From positions 62,001 through 126,000 of the forward strand of contig JAEYWY010000031.1 of NCBI GenBank assembly GCA_023428695.1: DNA of 64,000 bases. The letters are read 5' to 3'. This stretch comes from Bacteroidota bacterium (GTDB taxonomy: Bacteria > Bacteroidota > Bacteroidia > Cytophagales > Cyclobacteriaceae). Of this stretch, positions 16,801-28,000 are shown one piece after another. The translations under genes were made by a program, and so were the position numbers. The notes beneath the pieces were generated by a model that had not been told where the DNA came from, ran no database searches, and saw only the letters and a program-made list of their open reading frames with translations. Numbering within the stretch: position 1 is the stretch's first letter; the number at the start of each line of letters is the position of its first letter.

Positions 16801-17410
16801 TCTTCATATTCTTTTCGATTTCGAAGAGCAGGTCTTCAACGCGTTCGAGGTCGGCATCTGTATCCTCGAGTTTCTTCAGCGTTTCCTTTTTACGTTTCTT
16901 GAATTTTGAAATACCTGCTGCTTCTTCAAAGAGCATACGTCTTGAGTTGTCCTTATCGTTGAGCAGGTCGTCGACCATCCCAAGCTCGATAATCGCATAA
17001 CTGTTTGAAGCAACCCCGGTATCGAGGAACAGGTTTGTAATGTCTTTAAGACGGCACGTCACACCGTTCAGAAGATATTCACTTTCACCGCTCCGGTAGA
17101 GACGGCGTGTAATTGTGATTTGTGAATATTCTGTAGGAAGAATGTTCTTTGTGTTGTTGATAGTGAGGGAAACCTCCGCCATTTGCTGCGGCCCGCGCTG
17201 ACTGGTGCCGTTGAAGATCACGTTCTCCATCTTCTCAGAGCGCAGCGCACTCGTCTTTTGTTCGCCCAGTACCCACCGGATCGAATCCACGACGTTTGAC
17301 TTCCCACATCCGTTCGGACCCACAATACCGGTAATTCCTTCATCGAAGTTGATTACGATTTTGTCGGCAAAACTCTTGAAGCCTTTGATCTCCAGTTTCG
17401 CTAATTGCAT
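13874..17410 (-). CDS. smc: Chromosome partition protein SMC
   Basis: 1178-residue condensin ATPase. The N-terminal head has the Walker A motif GPNGCGKSNVVDSIRW; two long coiled coils flank a hinge at roughly residues 500-660; the C-terminal head has the signature LSGGEKTLTATALLFSMY and Walker B FCIFDEVDAPLDDAN. The length is standard. SMC with ScpA and ScpB loads and compacts replicated chromosomes; scpA and scpB are not in this window. It is transcribed alone from a canonical promoter at 17524-17555 and ends at a terminator shared with the coaX junction. Confidence 0.98.
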   Translation of the reverse strand: MQLAKLEIKGFKSFADKIVINFDEGITGIVGPNGCGKSNVVDSIRWVLGEQKTSALRSEKMENVIFNGTSQRGPQQMAEVSLTINNTKNILPTEYSQITITRRLYRSGESEYLLNGVTCRLKDITNLFLDTGVASNSYAIIELGMVDDLLNDKDNSRRMLFEEAAGISKFKKRKKETLKKLEDTDADLERVEDLLFEIEKNMKSLEKQAKQTETYYRIKDEYKDKSIYLAKVVVNKQKDNFNAISKKVEDENDRKVALAAEISEKEALIEKSKAELIIKEKTLSSRQKGINEFVAKIRQYESEKQIKNERLKYLNDRANGLREQIEQDKKSNERARFSIQSLEGEKTNALEIFEEITHKLEGLKREYEDQKRITTELQTQADSIRRVQREKQEESFQINKAVEIREIQVSSFKQELEKTASDSNQQSASLVEFENKLKILQQELADKNDEQEKLKREEEQIQDRISGAEKTIEMIREEMNVISRKLDARQNEYNLTKSLVENLEGFPEAIKFLKKKVAKNAPLLSDILTTSEEYRVAIENYLEPYLNYYIVEHEAEAYEAINILSDASKGKAHFFILDAFDKFESTPGRIYDNAFPATEIIEYDQKYRKLMSYILDRVYIYEGDMKTIPNSDENTFITKNGKLTKRKFSISGGSVGLFEGKKIGRAKNLEKLEKEIRELSAKLDEIRNSLLEKQADLEKLRNNKIRQRIEEIQNQIRQVNDEFVSVRTKREQFSEMLNSADLRREDILEKIDTLLRELDELKPKAKQAQHDLEEQEEKLASLTHNLAANNELLSQKSAAYNEQNIFFHQQDNRVKSIEQEIRFKKESMDQSTSRIETNAEELRKNEEEVKRIIETTQSNDDELLGMYEQKEEMEKALGEAEKDYYEARGYIDQVEKQLREIQHQRQQIDTVLMELQNQLNESKMQLNSVKERLSVEFNVNLDEVIGQSTPEEDEELAKVEEDKIRADVQRIRDRLDNMGPINPMAMEAYTEIKQRNDFILTQKEDLLKAKESLFNTISEIEGVASQTFMDSFNKIKEHFVRVFRSLFTEGDECDLRLVDPNSPLDSDIDIIAKPKGKRPLTINQLSGGEKTLTATALLFSMYLLKPAPFCIFDEVDAPLDDANIDKFNNIIRTFSKDSQFVIVTHNKRTMSSTDVIYGITMVEKGISRVVPVDLRELA

Positions 17411-17523
17411 GCTTAATAGTGGTTGAAAGTTTTATTCGCTCCCGGTTTGAAATCTGCCCGCCGTAACCCACTGTAACATTCTAAAATGGTCACATTCGTG
17501 TCAAACCAAAAAGGGAAAGTCGG

Positions 17524-17555
17524 CAAAGATAACGTTACACCCAGCCCAATTCAAA
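17524..17555 (-). promoter_or_regulatory. Predicted promoter of smc
   Basis: On the minus strand TTTG (17555-17552), 20 bp, then TATCTTTG (17531-17524), an exact match to both boxes of the Bacteroidota vegetative promoter. The predicted start of transcription lies about 105 bp upstream of the smc ATG. Confidence 0.7.
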
Positions 17556-17946
17556 AGAAAAATCCGCGATGTGGATAATTCGTGGAAAAGGCCCAAAACA
17601 GGTTGATGACTCGACATTTTGCGTGTATAAAGTCTGAACAAAATGTGCCGCCAATGTGAAAACGAAAGCCGGAGGGACCCTCGACATCGGGCCGCAGCTC
17701 ACGTGCTGGTTATCCACATTTTCGCCGACAGCTGCCGGGCCCGCACCACCAGGGTCGCCGCTTTCAACTAACTCCGTCAAAACCAGCGGCTAGCCCCTGG
17801 CACTGGCATCCGATATCTGCTGGTGCTTCTCTTTAAGGCCGGGTTCGCCGGGGTATTGGCGTGTAGCACTCCCGGTCCATACATAGTGCCCGGGCCGCTT
17901 TCCCTTAACCGGACTAAACGTTGGCTGGTTATTGGAATTATTTTCA
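17556..17946. other. Intergenic stretch with no recognisable gene
   Basis: Between the smc promoter and the next plus-strand gene nothing convincing is coded. An open frame of 81 codons on the minus strand (17535-17780) has no family resemblance and overlaps the smc promoter. The stretch looks more GC-rich than the promoter regions around it. No tRNA fold or strong hairpin was seen. Confidence 0.5.
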
Positions 17947-17954
17947 TATTTTTG
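17947..17954 (+). promoter_or_regulatory. Possible -7 box for a leaderless transcript
   Basis: TATTTTTG is an exact TAnnTTTG box ending five bases before the ATG at 17960. No TTTG lies at the expected -33 distance (GTTG at 23 bp is the nearest). If used, transcription would begin at or next to the start codon. Confidence 0.35.
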
Positions 17955-17959
17955 TTCTA

Positions 17960-18529
17960 ATGGGTGACGTTCAGTTTTGGTTATATGTCATTATCGGGAT
18001 CATCTACATTGTGAGTCGGATCCTGAAGAAGAGTCAGGCCGCCGAAAGAGAGGCCCAGGACAAGACACCCGAACGACGACGCGCAGAAGTGCGCCGGGAG
18101 CGGGAAGTGAAGGAGGAACAACCCATGACGTTTGAGGATCTGCTGCGTGAGATCACGGAGGGTAAGATGGGGCGGGAGCGGACTTCTGAGCCTAAACCTG
18201 AACCGGTCAGACCACAGCAAAGGCATTCAAACTACGACGAAGAGGTCGCGGACGAAGCGGAAGAGGTCCTGGAAGATATAAACTACGACTACAGGACACG
18301 CGACAACTTGTACCGTGAATACGACGAAGCCAAACAGCAAGCGTTTGAGCGTAAGTCACTTGAGGAGACGATGACCCTTGAATCTACAGATATGAGTTAT
18401 GGTAAATTCAAGGAGTTTCAGACACAAGAGAAAAAACATCCGATGAAGCAGTATCTCGAAGGATTGCATGATCCTGAGAATCTAAAGAAAGCATTTATCG
18501 TGAGTGAGATACTCCAGCGGAAATTCTGA
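17960..18529 (+). CDS. Small membrane-anchored charged protein, unknown function
   Basis: 189 residues counted from ATG 17960. One hydrophobic helix (about residues 4-20, FWLYVIIGIIYIVSRIL) is followed by KK, then a long, strongly charged, probably disordered cytosolic part rich in E, R and K. A moderately conserved-looking C-terminus ends HPMKQYLEGLHDPENLKKAF and IVSEILQRKF; this end, with helix plus ILQRKF, is shared by small Bacteroidota proteins I cannot name further. An upstream in-frame TTG (17921) is less likely. No enzymatic motif was seen. Confidence 0.65.
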   Translation: MGDVQFWLYVIIGIIYIVSRILKKSQAAEREAQDKTPERRRAEVRREREVKEEQPMTFEDLLREITEGKMGRERTSEPKPEPVRPQQRHSNYDEEVADEAEEVLEDINYDYRTRDNLYREYDEAKQQAFERKSLEETMTLESTDMSYGKFKEFQTQEKKHPMKQYLEGLHDPENLKKAFIVSEILQRKF

Positions 18530-18546
18530 CTTTTTGAACTAAATAT

Positions 18547-18573
18547 TACCCGGCTTGGGTAGGGTATTTTTTA
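18547..18573 (+). terminator. Weak terminator-like hairpin
   Basis: TACCC-GGCTT-GGGTA followed by GGG and TATTTTTT. The stem is only five base pairs, so termination strength is uncertain; it stands 18 bp after the charged membrane protein gene. Confidence 0.4.
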
Positions 18574-18683
18574 GAATGACTGATTTTTTGAACTGATAAT
18601 TGTAGCCCGCATCTTTACTTAATTGTGTGGTTACATAGTTTTTCTTGATGTTATTAAATGCGGAACCTCTAACCTCGACAGTG

Positions 18684-19034
18684 ATGAAATTACGTTTCAC
18701 CATTCTTTTTTTGGTTGCTTGCCCATTTTTTTCGGCAATGGCCCAGAACAAATGCAAGCCTCGTGTAGAGTTCGCCGTCAATCAAACATCTGCCAATAGC
18801 TATTCAATTACCCTGCGATCGGAGACACCGCTTGGAAATCCTATGCTCAAGTTATATGACCTGTATACTGGAAAGGTCGTCGCCGAAAAACGGGTTAACA
18901 ACTCCTTAACCTCAAAACAAGAAGTCTTCACCAATGTAAAGCCCTCGCGATATGTTGTTTACGTTTCGCACGACGGCTGTGAAAGGCAAGTTGGCATAGG
19001 GGGGATTGAGGGTATTAAAGTCGGAACCTTGTAG
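18684..19034 (+). CDS. Small secreted protein upstream of the giant repeat protein
   Basis: 116 residues from ATG 18684. A clear Sec signal peptide (MKLRFTILFLVACPFFSAMAQ) is followed by a domain of about 95 residues with two cysteines (in NKCKPR and HDGCER). The mature part has alternating beta-strand character (SYSITLRSE, PSRYVVYVSHDGC) and looks like a single Ig/FN3-like or SprB-like sandwich; no family name can be assigned with certainty. It ends two bases before the ATG of the giant gene, so the two are almost certainly co-transcribed and may work together at the cell surface. Confidence 0.75.
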   Translation: MKLRFTILFLVACPFFSAMAQNKCKPRVEFAVNQTSANSYSITLRSETPLGNPMLKLYDLYTGKVVAEKRVNNSLTSKQEVFTNVKPSRYVVYVSHDGCERQVGIGGIEGIKVGTL

Positions 19035-19036
19035 TG

Positions 19037-22000
19037 ATGAGAAATATACTTTTTAATCTGAAAAACTTCGGCCTCATCCTCATTTTTTGGCTCGGGGGTG
19101 TGATTCTGGCTAACGCCCAATGTCCGACTCAGGGCGCGGTGTTAATCAAGACACATACCAATATCAGTTGCTTTGGCGCCAATGATGGTACCATCACGGT
19201 TGAGCTTGGAGATGGTACTGCTCCTTTGAATTTCGAGCTCTATGATAATAATATCGGTGAACCAGTTACGCTCTCAGTAACCGAGATTAACGATCCGGAT
19301 GGGAACGGGAATTTCCGCAAAGTGCGATATGAAAACTTGTATCCATCGTCATTCCAGGTACTCGTATATAAAGCAGGGTGTTTTCCTTCTCCACTTCAAA
19401 TAACCGAAAATGGATTTGGCTTTGATGTTCAGGAACCGGCGCCCCTCCAGGTCACTGTAAACACGATAGATCCGGATTGTAATCCGGCGAGCGGTCCCGG
19501 AAATGCCGATGGACAAATCGATCTCACAATCACTGGCGGATCAACTCCTTACAACGTCACGTGGACAACATCTGCAACTCCGATTGCCGGTGGTGCATAC
19601 AATTCAAATCCTGCGAATATCACCGAGGGTTCACTCGACGGTGGAGCCTACACCATTGACGTTGTCGATGCCAACGGATGTACTACCTCTCAGGTCGTTA
19701 ATGTTCCGATTTCGACACCCGCCGAGGCTGGTCCGGATCAACTGCTTTGTGACGTCACGACTACCAATCTCCAGGCAACTCCTGTTGGAGCTGGAGAGGT
19801 GGGAACGTGGACTGTGGTCTCCGGGACAGGTACTGCAACAAGTATTAACGATCCTGCTTCTGGAGTAACTGGTCTCACACTGGGTGCTTCAACAACTTTC
19901 CGATGGACAATTACCGATGCAGGTGGATTGTGTCCCGGAAATTCCGATGAAGTAATCGTAACGGTTGATGCCGCCCCGACTATCGCTCTCGCAGGACCGG
20001 ATCAGGTGCTCTGTAATACAACAACATCCCTTGCCGCAAATACTCCTATTATTGGAACCGGAACATGGACGATTATCTCCGGAGCCGGGGGATCGGTAGT
20101 TTCGGTTAACGATCCGGCTTCTGTCTTTAATGGCGTGGCCGGGCAGATTTATGTGCTCAGATGGACAATCGCAAACGGATCTTGTCCATCGAGTACCGAC
20201 GATGTTCAGATTTCATTCGAGGGAAATCCCACTGTTGCAAACGCAGGCCCCGACCAGGTAGTCTGTGCGAATAACACTGCACTTGCAGCAAACACGCCGG
20301 CGGTAGGCACAGGAGCGTGGTCTATAATAAGCGGAGCGGGTGGAACAATCGCCACGCCTTCAAGTCCAAACTCCGGATTCACGGGCACACCAGGTGAGAC
20401 GTATGTCCTTCGATGGACAATCACTAACGGATCATGTCCTCCAAGTTCGGATGATGTTCAGATTCAATTCGACGTTCAACCCACCGTTGCAAACGCAGGC
20501 CCGAACCGAAACATATGCGGTACCTCGCACGTTCTCGAGGCAAATGCACCGGCTGTTGGTACCGGTATGTGGACGATCGTCAGTGGCGCCGGCGGAAGCT
20601 TCGTTGACCCTGCTGTAAACAATACGACATTCAATGGCGTTCAGGGTAACACGTATGTGTTGCGCTGGACTATCACTAACGGATCATGCCCCCCGAGTAC
20701 GGATGATGTTCAAATCAGATTCGACGCGCCGCCGACACCATCGGTTGCGGGCCCCGACCAGACACTTTGTGCGACCAACACAGTCCTGGCTGGTAACACG
20801 CCTGCCATTGGCACCGGTACATGGACAGTTATCAGCGGTGCCGGAGGTTCCTTCAGCAACGCCAACGATCCTAACGCTACCTTTTCAGGTACAGCAGGCG
20901 TGACCTACACCTTGCGGTGGAGAATAACAAACGGGGCGTGTGCTGCGTCTGACGATCAGGTTGTAATTCGCTTTGATGAAGCACCTACACCGGCTGCAGC
21001 GGGTCCCGATCAAACACTTTGTGCTACGAGCACTGCGCTTGCAGCTAACACCCCCGTTGTGGGTACCGGCCTCTGGACCATCATAAGCGGTGCAGGTGGA
21101 AATATCACTACGCCCGGCAGTCCGACTTCGAATTTTACCGGAACCGCTGGCGAAACCTATGTACTGCGCTGGACCATCAGCAACGGAACATGTCCCTCGA
21201 CTACGGATGACGTGCAAATCACATTTGATGAAGCGCCGACAACAGCCGCAGCAGGTCCTGATCAGATACTATGTAATACTTCGACAACGCTTGCCGGCAA
21301 TGTTCCCGCCGTGGGCACCGGTACGTGGACTATAACCAGCGGTGCAGGTGGTACTGTTGCAGACCCCGCGAGCGCAACGTCTGGGTTCTCCGGTGTGGCA
21401 GGGACTACATACATACTTCGCTGGACCATCACGAACGGTACTTGTGCGCCATCGTTTGATGACGTACAAATCACATTTGAAGCTCCTCCAACCACACCAG
21501 ATGCCGGTCCTGACCAGGCAGTGTGTGGTACGAATACGAACCTCGCTGCCAATGCACCGGTTGTTGGTGCGGGTACATGGACTATCGAGAATGGCGCGGG
21601 CGGTCTTGTGACTACTCCGTCGAGCCCGGTATCCGGATTTACCGGAGTTGTCGGAACGACATATACGCTACGTTGGACAATCACGAATGGAAGCTGTCCT
21701 GTCGTGTTTGACGAAGTTCAGATAACATTTGACGCGGCACCCGATGTCGCAACAGCAGGTCCCGACCAGACATTATGCGGAACCAATGCGACATTGGCAG
21801 CTAACGTTCCCGCTATTGGCACAGGACTTTGGACTATTGAAAATGGCGCGGGCGGTACGATTGCCGACCCCGCCGACCCTGCCTCCGGATTCACGGGCGT
21901 TGCAGGCACCGTATATACACTCCGTTGGACAATCACCAATGGAAGTTGCGCTCCGTCTTTTGACGAAGTGACGATTGCTTTTGACGCGATTCCTACGGTG

Positions 22001-25000
22001 GCAGATGCCGGATCGGATCAGACAGTCTGCGGAACGAATACGACACTTGATGGAAATGCCCCTGCTACAGGTACCGGACTTTGGACTATCATAAGTGGAA
22101 CAGGCGGAGTCATTGCGACTCCCGCTGATCCTGCCTCAGCATTTACCGGTTCTGCCGGAGAGACATATGTTTTACGATGGACAATAAGCAGTGGCAGCTG
22201 TCCTGATTCATTTGACGAAGTTCAAATCGTGATGGACGCAGCTCCCACGACAGCAAATGCAGGTCCTGATCAATCTGTCTGCAATACGTCAACGACACTG
22301 GCCGCAAATGCCCCTGTAGTCGGAACTGGTATGTGGAGCATCGTTAGCGGTGCCGGTGGTTCCGTTTCAACCCCTGCCGATCCTGCATCAACATTCACAG
22401 GCGTGGCAGGAACAACGTATGTACTGCGCTGGACAATCAGCAGCGGATCATGTCCGATCAGTACCGACGACGTATCCATCACATTTGAAATCGCTCCGAC
22501 AACGGCCGATGCAGGACCTGATCAGGATGCCTGCGGTACTTCTGCAACGCTTGCTGCGAACGCTCCTGTGACCGGAACCGGATCCTGGAGTATCATAAGT
22601 GGAACAGGTGGTACAATAGCTGATACAAGCGATCCCGCGAGCGGATTCTCCGGAACAGTTGGGGAGGTGTACGTTCTACGTTGGACTATCACAACACCCT
22701 GTGGTTCGAGCACTGACGATGTGCAGATTTCGTTCAACGATGCACCTACAGCTGCCAGCGCCGGACCAGACAAAACCATCTGCGGTTCGGAAGCGCTTGA
22801 AGGAAATACTCCTGCAGTGGGAACCGGTTTGTGGACTATCGAGTCCGGCTCCGGTGGATCGTTGCTGGATCCCAGTGACCCGGCTACGTCATTCAGTGGT
22901 GTTGCTGGTTCAGTATATATTTTGCGCTGGACAATTTCCAATGGATCATGCGCTGTCTCATTTGATGAAGTTGAAATCACCATTGACAACAATTCTCCCA
23001 CCGTGGCGGACGCGGGACTTGATCAGCAGGTGTGTGGAAACACGACAACGCTTGAAGGGAACTTTCCTCTCGTAGGTACCGGAAGCTGGAGCATTCTAAG
23101 CGGCGCTGGTGGCTCGATCGCAAATTCGTCCGATCCTTTCTCTGATTTCAGTGGCACACCAGGAACCGCATATACATTGCGTTGGACGATAACATCCGCC
23201 GTTGTCGGATGTTCACCTACGTTTGACGATGTTGTTATCCTGCTTGAGGATGCGCCTTCGCTTCCGATCGCAGGAAATGATCAACAGCTGTGCGGACCGG
23301 CAACTACGCTGGAAGGAAATACGCCAACATCAGGAACCGGAATGTGGACTATCCTCAACGGAGCCGGCGGAGTCATTGCTGACCCGTCAAATCCGACATC
23401 TTCGTTCAGCGGAACACCTGGAACGACATATACGTTGGAGTGGAGCATCAGCAACTCATGCGGTGTTGGTACCGATGAGGTCATTATCGAATTCCTTGAT
23501 AATCCTTCTGTGGCGGCGGCAGGTCCGGATAAAACGGTCTGTGGACCTACTGTACTTGAAGGTAACGTACCCGTTGTTGGAACGGGAATATGGACCATTG
23601 AAAGCGGTACCGGTGGGGTCCTCGCTGATCCCAATGACCCGGCGTCTGGTTTTAGTGGAACGGGAGGTACTTCTTATACACTTCGCTGGACGGTAACCAG
23701 TGGGAGCTGTGCGCCGACATTTGATGAAGTTGTAATCACATTTGACAACGATACACCAACTCCTGCCGATGCGGGAGCTGATCAGGATGTCTGTGGGCTT
23801 AGCACGAACCTTTCAGGAAATATACCGGCTAACGGGACAGGTACCTGGACAATCGTGAGTGGAACAGGAGGTACTATCGACGATCCGTCTTTGAATAACT
23901 CAGGATTCAACGGTTTGGCCGGAACGACATACGTTCTCCAATGGGAAGTAACAAGCGGATGCGGTTCAAGTACTGACGTTGTCAGCATCATGTTCAACGA
24001 TCCCGCTACAGTTGCCGATGCCGGCGCTGACCGCAACGTATGCGGACCAACAAATCTCGAAGCAAATACACCCGTTGTTGGTACCGGAGTGTGGAGTATT
24101 GAAAGTGGCACCGGTGGCGTACTCGCCGATCCTGCAGATCCGACAACGCTCTTCACGGGAACACCGGGAACAACGTACACACTACGCTGGACAATCACCA
24201 GTGGTGGCTGCGCGCCGAGTTTCGATGACGTTGACATAACATTTGATAACAGTTCACCGACTCCGGCCGATGCCGGTGCTGATCAGGCAATATGTGGAAC
24301 TTCTGCATTCTTTGAAGGGAACACACCCGCAAGCGGTACGGGTACCTGGACTATCGTATCGGGCGCCGGAGGAACAATTACGGATGCCAACGATCCTGCG
24401 TCGCAGTTCGACGGTGTCGCCGGAACTACATACGTGCTTCGCTGGTCGATTACTTCCGGCGTTCTCGGATGTGCTGATTCCTTCGACGATGTTACAATCG
24501 CCTTTGAACTGGCTCCGACACTTGCCGATGCCGGTCTTGATCAACAGGTATGCTCTGATGCCGTAGTGCTCGGAGCCAACGTGCCAACTTCGGGTACAGG
24601 AACATGGAGTGTATCTTCAGGTGCAGGTGGATCGTTTGACGATCCGGCAAATCCGGCAGCTACCTTCACAGGTTCACGCGGAACAACTTACGTGCTCACA
24701 TGGACGATTGCGAATGCATGTGGTACAAGTGAAGATAACATACAAATCATCCTTGAAGACGATCCCACAACGCCTTTGGCCGGCGACGACAAAACCGTCT
24801 GCGGTCCGACAACGCTGGAGGGCAATACCCCCACCGTTGGAACAGGTGTGTGGACGATCATGAGTGGGGCTGGTGGCATATTGGCTGACGATACCAATCC
24901 AACGTCAGGATTCAGCGGTGTTGCCGGAACCACGTACACGTTGCGCTGGACAATCTCAAACGGCACCTGTGCACCTGCATTCGATGAAGTTGATATAACA

Positions 25001-28000
25001 TTTGATCTCGATACACCGACCACTGCCGATGCCGGCGGCGATCAGGCCGTCTGCGCTACAAGCACTGCACTGATGGGAAATACACCTGTCGTGGGCACGG
25101 GAAGCTGGAGTATTGTCAGCGGTGCCGGTGGCTCATTTGTTGATGCTGCCGATCCCGTGACTACATTCGACGGTGTGGCAGGTGAGACTTATGTCCTGCG
25201 CTGGACAATTGCCTCAGGTGTTTCTTGCGCACCGAGCTTTGACGATGTGACCATTGTGTTTGAAGTTGCACCTAGTGTTGCTGACGCAGGCACGGATCAG
25301 GTGATTTGTACGACATCAACAACGCTTGCAGCAGTTACTCCGGTTTCAGGAACAGGTACCTGGAGCGTAATCAGTGGCACAGGCGGAACGTTTGATGACG
25401 AAAACGACCCAACTACAACCTTCACGGGTACAGAAGGAGAAACCTACGTTCTGCAGTGGACGGTTGAAAACAGCTGTGGTTCCAACACCGACGATGTTTC
25501 AATCCAGATCCAGGTAGCTCCGACAGTTGCTGATGCTGGTCCTGATCAGATTATTTGTGGTGCAATCAATACCACGCTTGCCGCGAACGCGCCGGTATCC
25601 GGAACGGGTCTCTGGACGATTATCGGCGGAACCGGCGGAGCCGTAGTGACACCAGGAAGTCCGACGTCACAATTCGTTGGAATTGCGGGGAATGTTTACA
25701 CACTCCGTTGGATCATCTCAAGCGGAACGTGTGCACCGACTACTGACGATGTTGTGATTAACCTCGCAGCATCTCCTTCGACAACGTCACCGTTGACGGT
25801 TTGCGTCAACAATGCAAAACCCACACTGACAGCAGCTGCGACGGGTGCGACAAACTTCAACTGGTATTACTACACAGACGCTTCTGATCCCGGAACACGG
25901 ACTTTCCTGGCCAATACTGCGACAGGCAACTTCACCCCCGGTGCAGAACTTGACATGTCAGTAGTAGCTTCGACAACCTATGAAGTCACTGCGGTGTACG
26001 GATGCGGTGAAAGTCCTGCGACTACCATTCTGGTTGACGTGAGCAACACAGGTGGATGTGGCGTGATAGGTGGAAACTGCGCAACCGTAGTAATTACTCC
26101 GGTTCCTTCACCAGCCACGTGTACGCTTTCCAATGGTTCGATATTCTTCAACATTGATCCCTTTACACCAGTCATAAACAACGAAGGCGTGATCATTGCC
26201 ATTACCGGTATATCGTCGACGAACCTTACGATTTCACGCACCAATTACAACGATCCTCAATTCAACGCTCTGCCTATTGGTGTCTACGAGTACACGATAG
26301 TTTACGGTGACTCTTCATGTATCAAGACAGGCTTCGTTACGATAGACCAGTCAGGTACGGTTGGTACGCCTGTCGCATCTGATATCGTGAGCCCGGTTTG
26401 TGCGGGCACGGCAACTGGGGCTGTCACAATCGACGTTCCCGGCGAAACGGGTAACGTGCTCGAGTGGTCAGTGGATGGTATTACGTGGACTTCATTTGTC
26501 AGCGGCAGCCAGATTACCGGAGTTCCCGCGGGACCTGCGCCTACTTTCGAACGTGTTATCAGCGTAAGAAGAAACGGCTCTGATCCTTGTAACGCAGTGG
26601 TGATAATCAATATTCAGGATGCAAATCCGGCGATACAAATCAGCCAGATCAATACAACTTCAGTGTCAACATGTGGTGGCAATGACGGTACACTTTCAGT
26701 ATCCGGAATCTCCGGTGGATCTGGTGCAAAACAGATACGCTTGTTTGTATTGACGTCAACGGGTTCCGAGTTAGTACAGAACTATGTCGACGTCACTGCT
26801 GATCCTTTCGTATTCAACGATCTGTCGAACGGGTCTTATTACGTGGAAGTGCGCGATGAACTGGGTTGTACAACAACGACAGAAAGCGATCCTGCAATCA
26901 TAAGTTCACCGGGTGCTGTTCAGTTTACAGCAAGTGTCCTCGCCAATGCAGAATGTAGCAGCAATGCCGGAAAGAGCGGCGTTGTAGTGATCAATTTCGA
27001 TCCTGCTGAGAGCACAGGCAACTACCAGATAGGAGTGAGCACAAGCCCGACGGTTGAGCCGTTCGCGTATGCGAATTACTTCTATAACCAGGGCGTTGTT
27101 GACAACATCCTCGTTGACACCTTAAGCCGTGGTAACTTCTTCGTGTGGATCAAGCCGGCAAATGCGAACGTGTGTCCTTCAGTAAGGCCAACCGGATTTG
27201 TTGACGGCCCGTATGTAATCGACTTCGATGTTCAGCGCGTGTGCGGCGATAGCGACGGATCAGTTTCAATAAACCTTGTTAACGTCAAGGGTGATCCTGC
27301 GGTGTCTACATTCAACATTGAGGTGTACCGTGTCGCAGACCTTTCAGAAAAAGTTGACGACTTCACCGGTGAAAGAGTTGATGATATCATCACCATCACC
27401 TATACGCCGGATGGCGGCGGAGTACATGGCTGGCTCAATACGCCTGATCAGTATGTGATCAAAGCGTTCCAGTTGAACCAGCTCTTCTGCCTTGGTGAGC
27501 GGCCTCCGCGGACGCCTTCACATCAGGAGGTTTATACCGTGTCGTCGCAGCTTGCGCACGTGGTGGACAAGATCAGGTCGTCTTATCCTGAACCACGCTC
27601 TACCGGCGGATTCCTGCTGAAGACAATCTCCGGAGGACTTCCGTTCACGGATGAATCCGGTACGTACTATAGCGTGTCGCTTATCGATCCTGCAACAAAT
27701 GCCGAGATCGCCGGACCGCTCAAGATCCGCAGAAACACACAGGGTAACTATCAGTACGACTTCCGCAACCTTCCTACAGGAAATTATATCGTGGAAGTAA
27801 CCGATGCTTTTGGATGCGTCAGCTCATCGACAGTCATCGTGCCGGCGGATACCAGACTGCTCATCCCGAACATCTTCACTCCAAATGGTGACGGAGTCAA
27901 TGATCTGTTCGAGATTGTTAACCTCCCGGTTGGTGGATCACATCGTCTGATCATTTCAAATCGCTGGGGTAAAGAGGTATTTTCAGCAAACAATTACCAG

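Noticed and set aside
17535..17780. 81-codon minus-strand frame upstream of smc
   Set aside because: It overlaps the smc promoter and has no recognisable domain or conserved start.
20206..25023. Many open frames of 60-160 codons antisense to the giant gene
   Set aside because: They recur once per repeat with similar sequence, as expected from the repeated coding strand.
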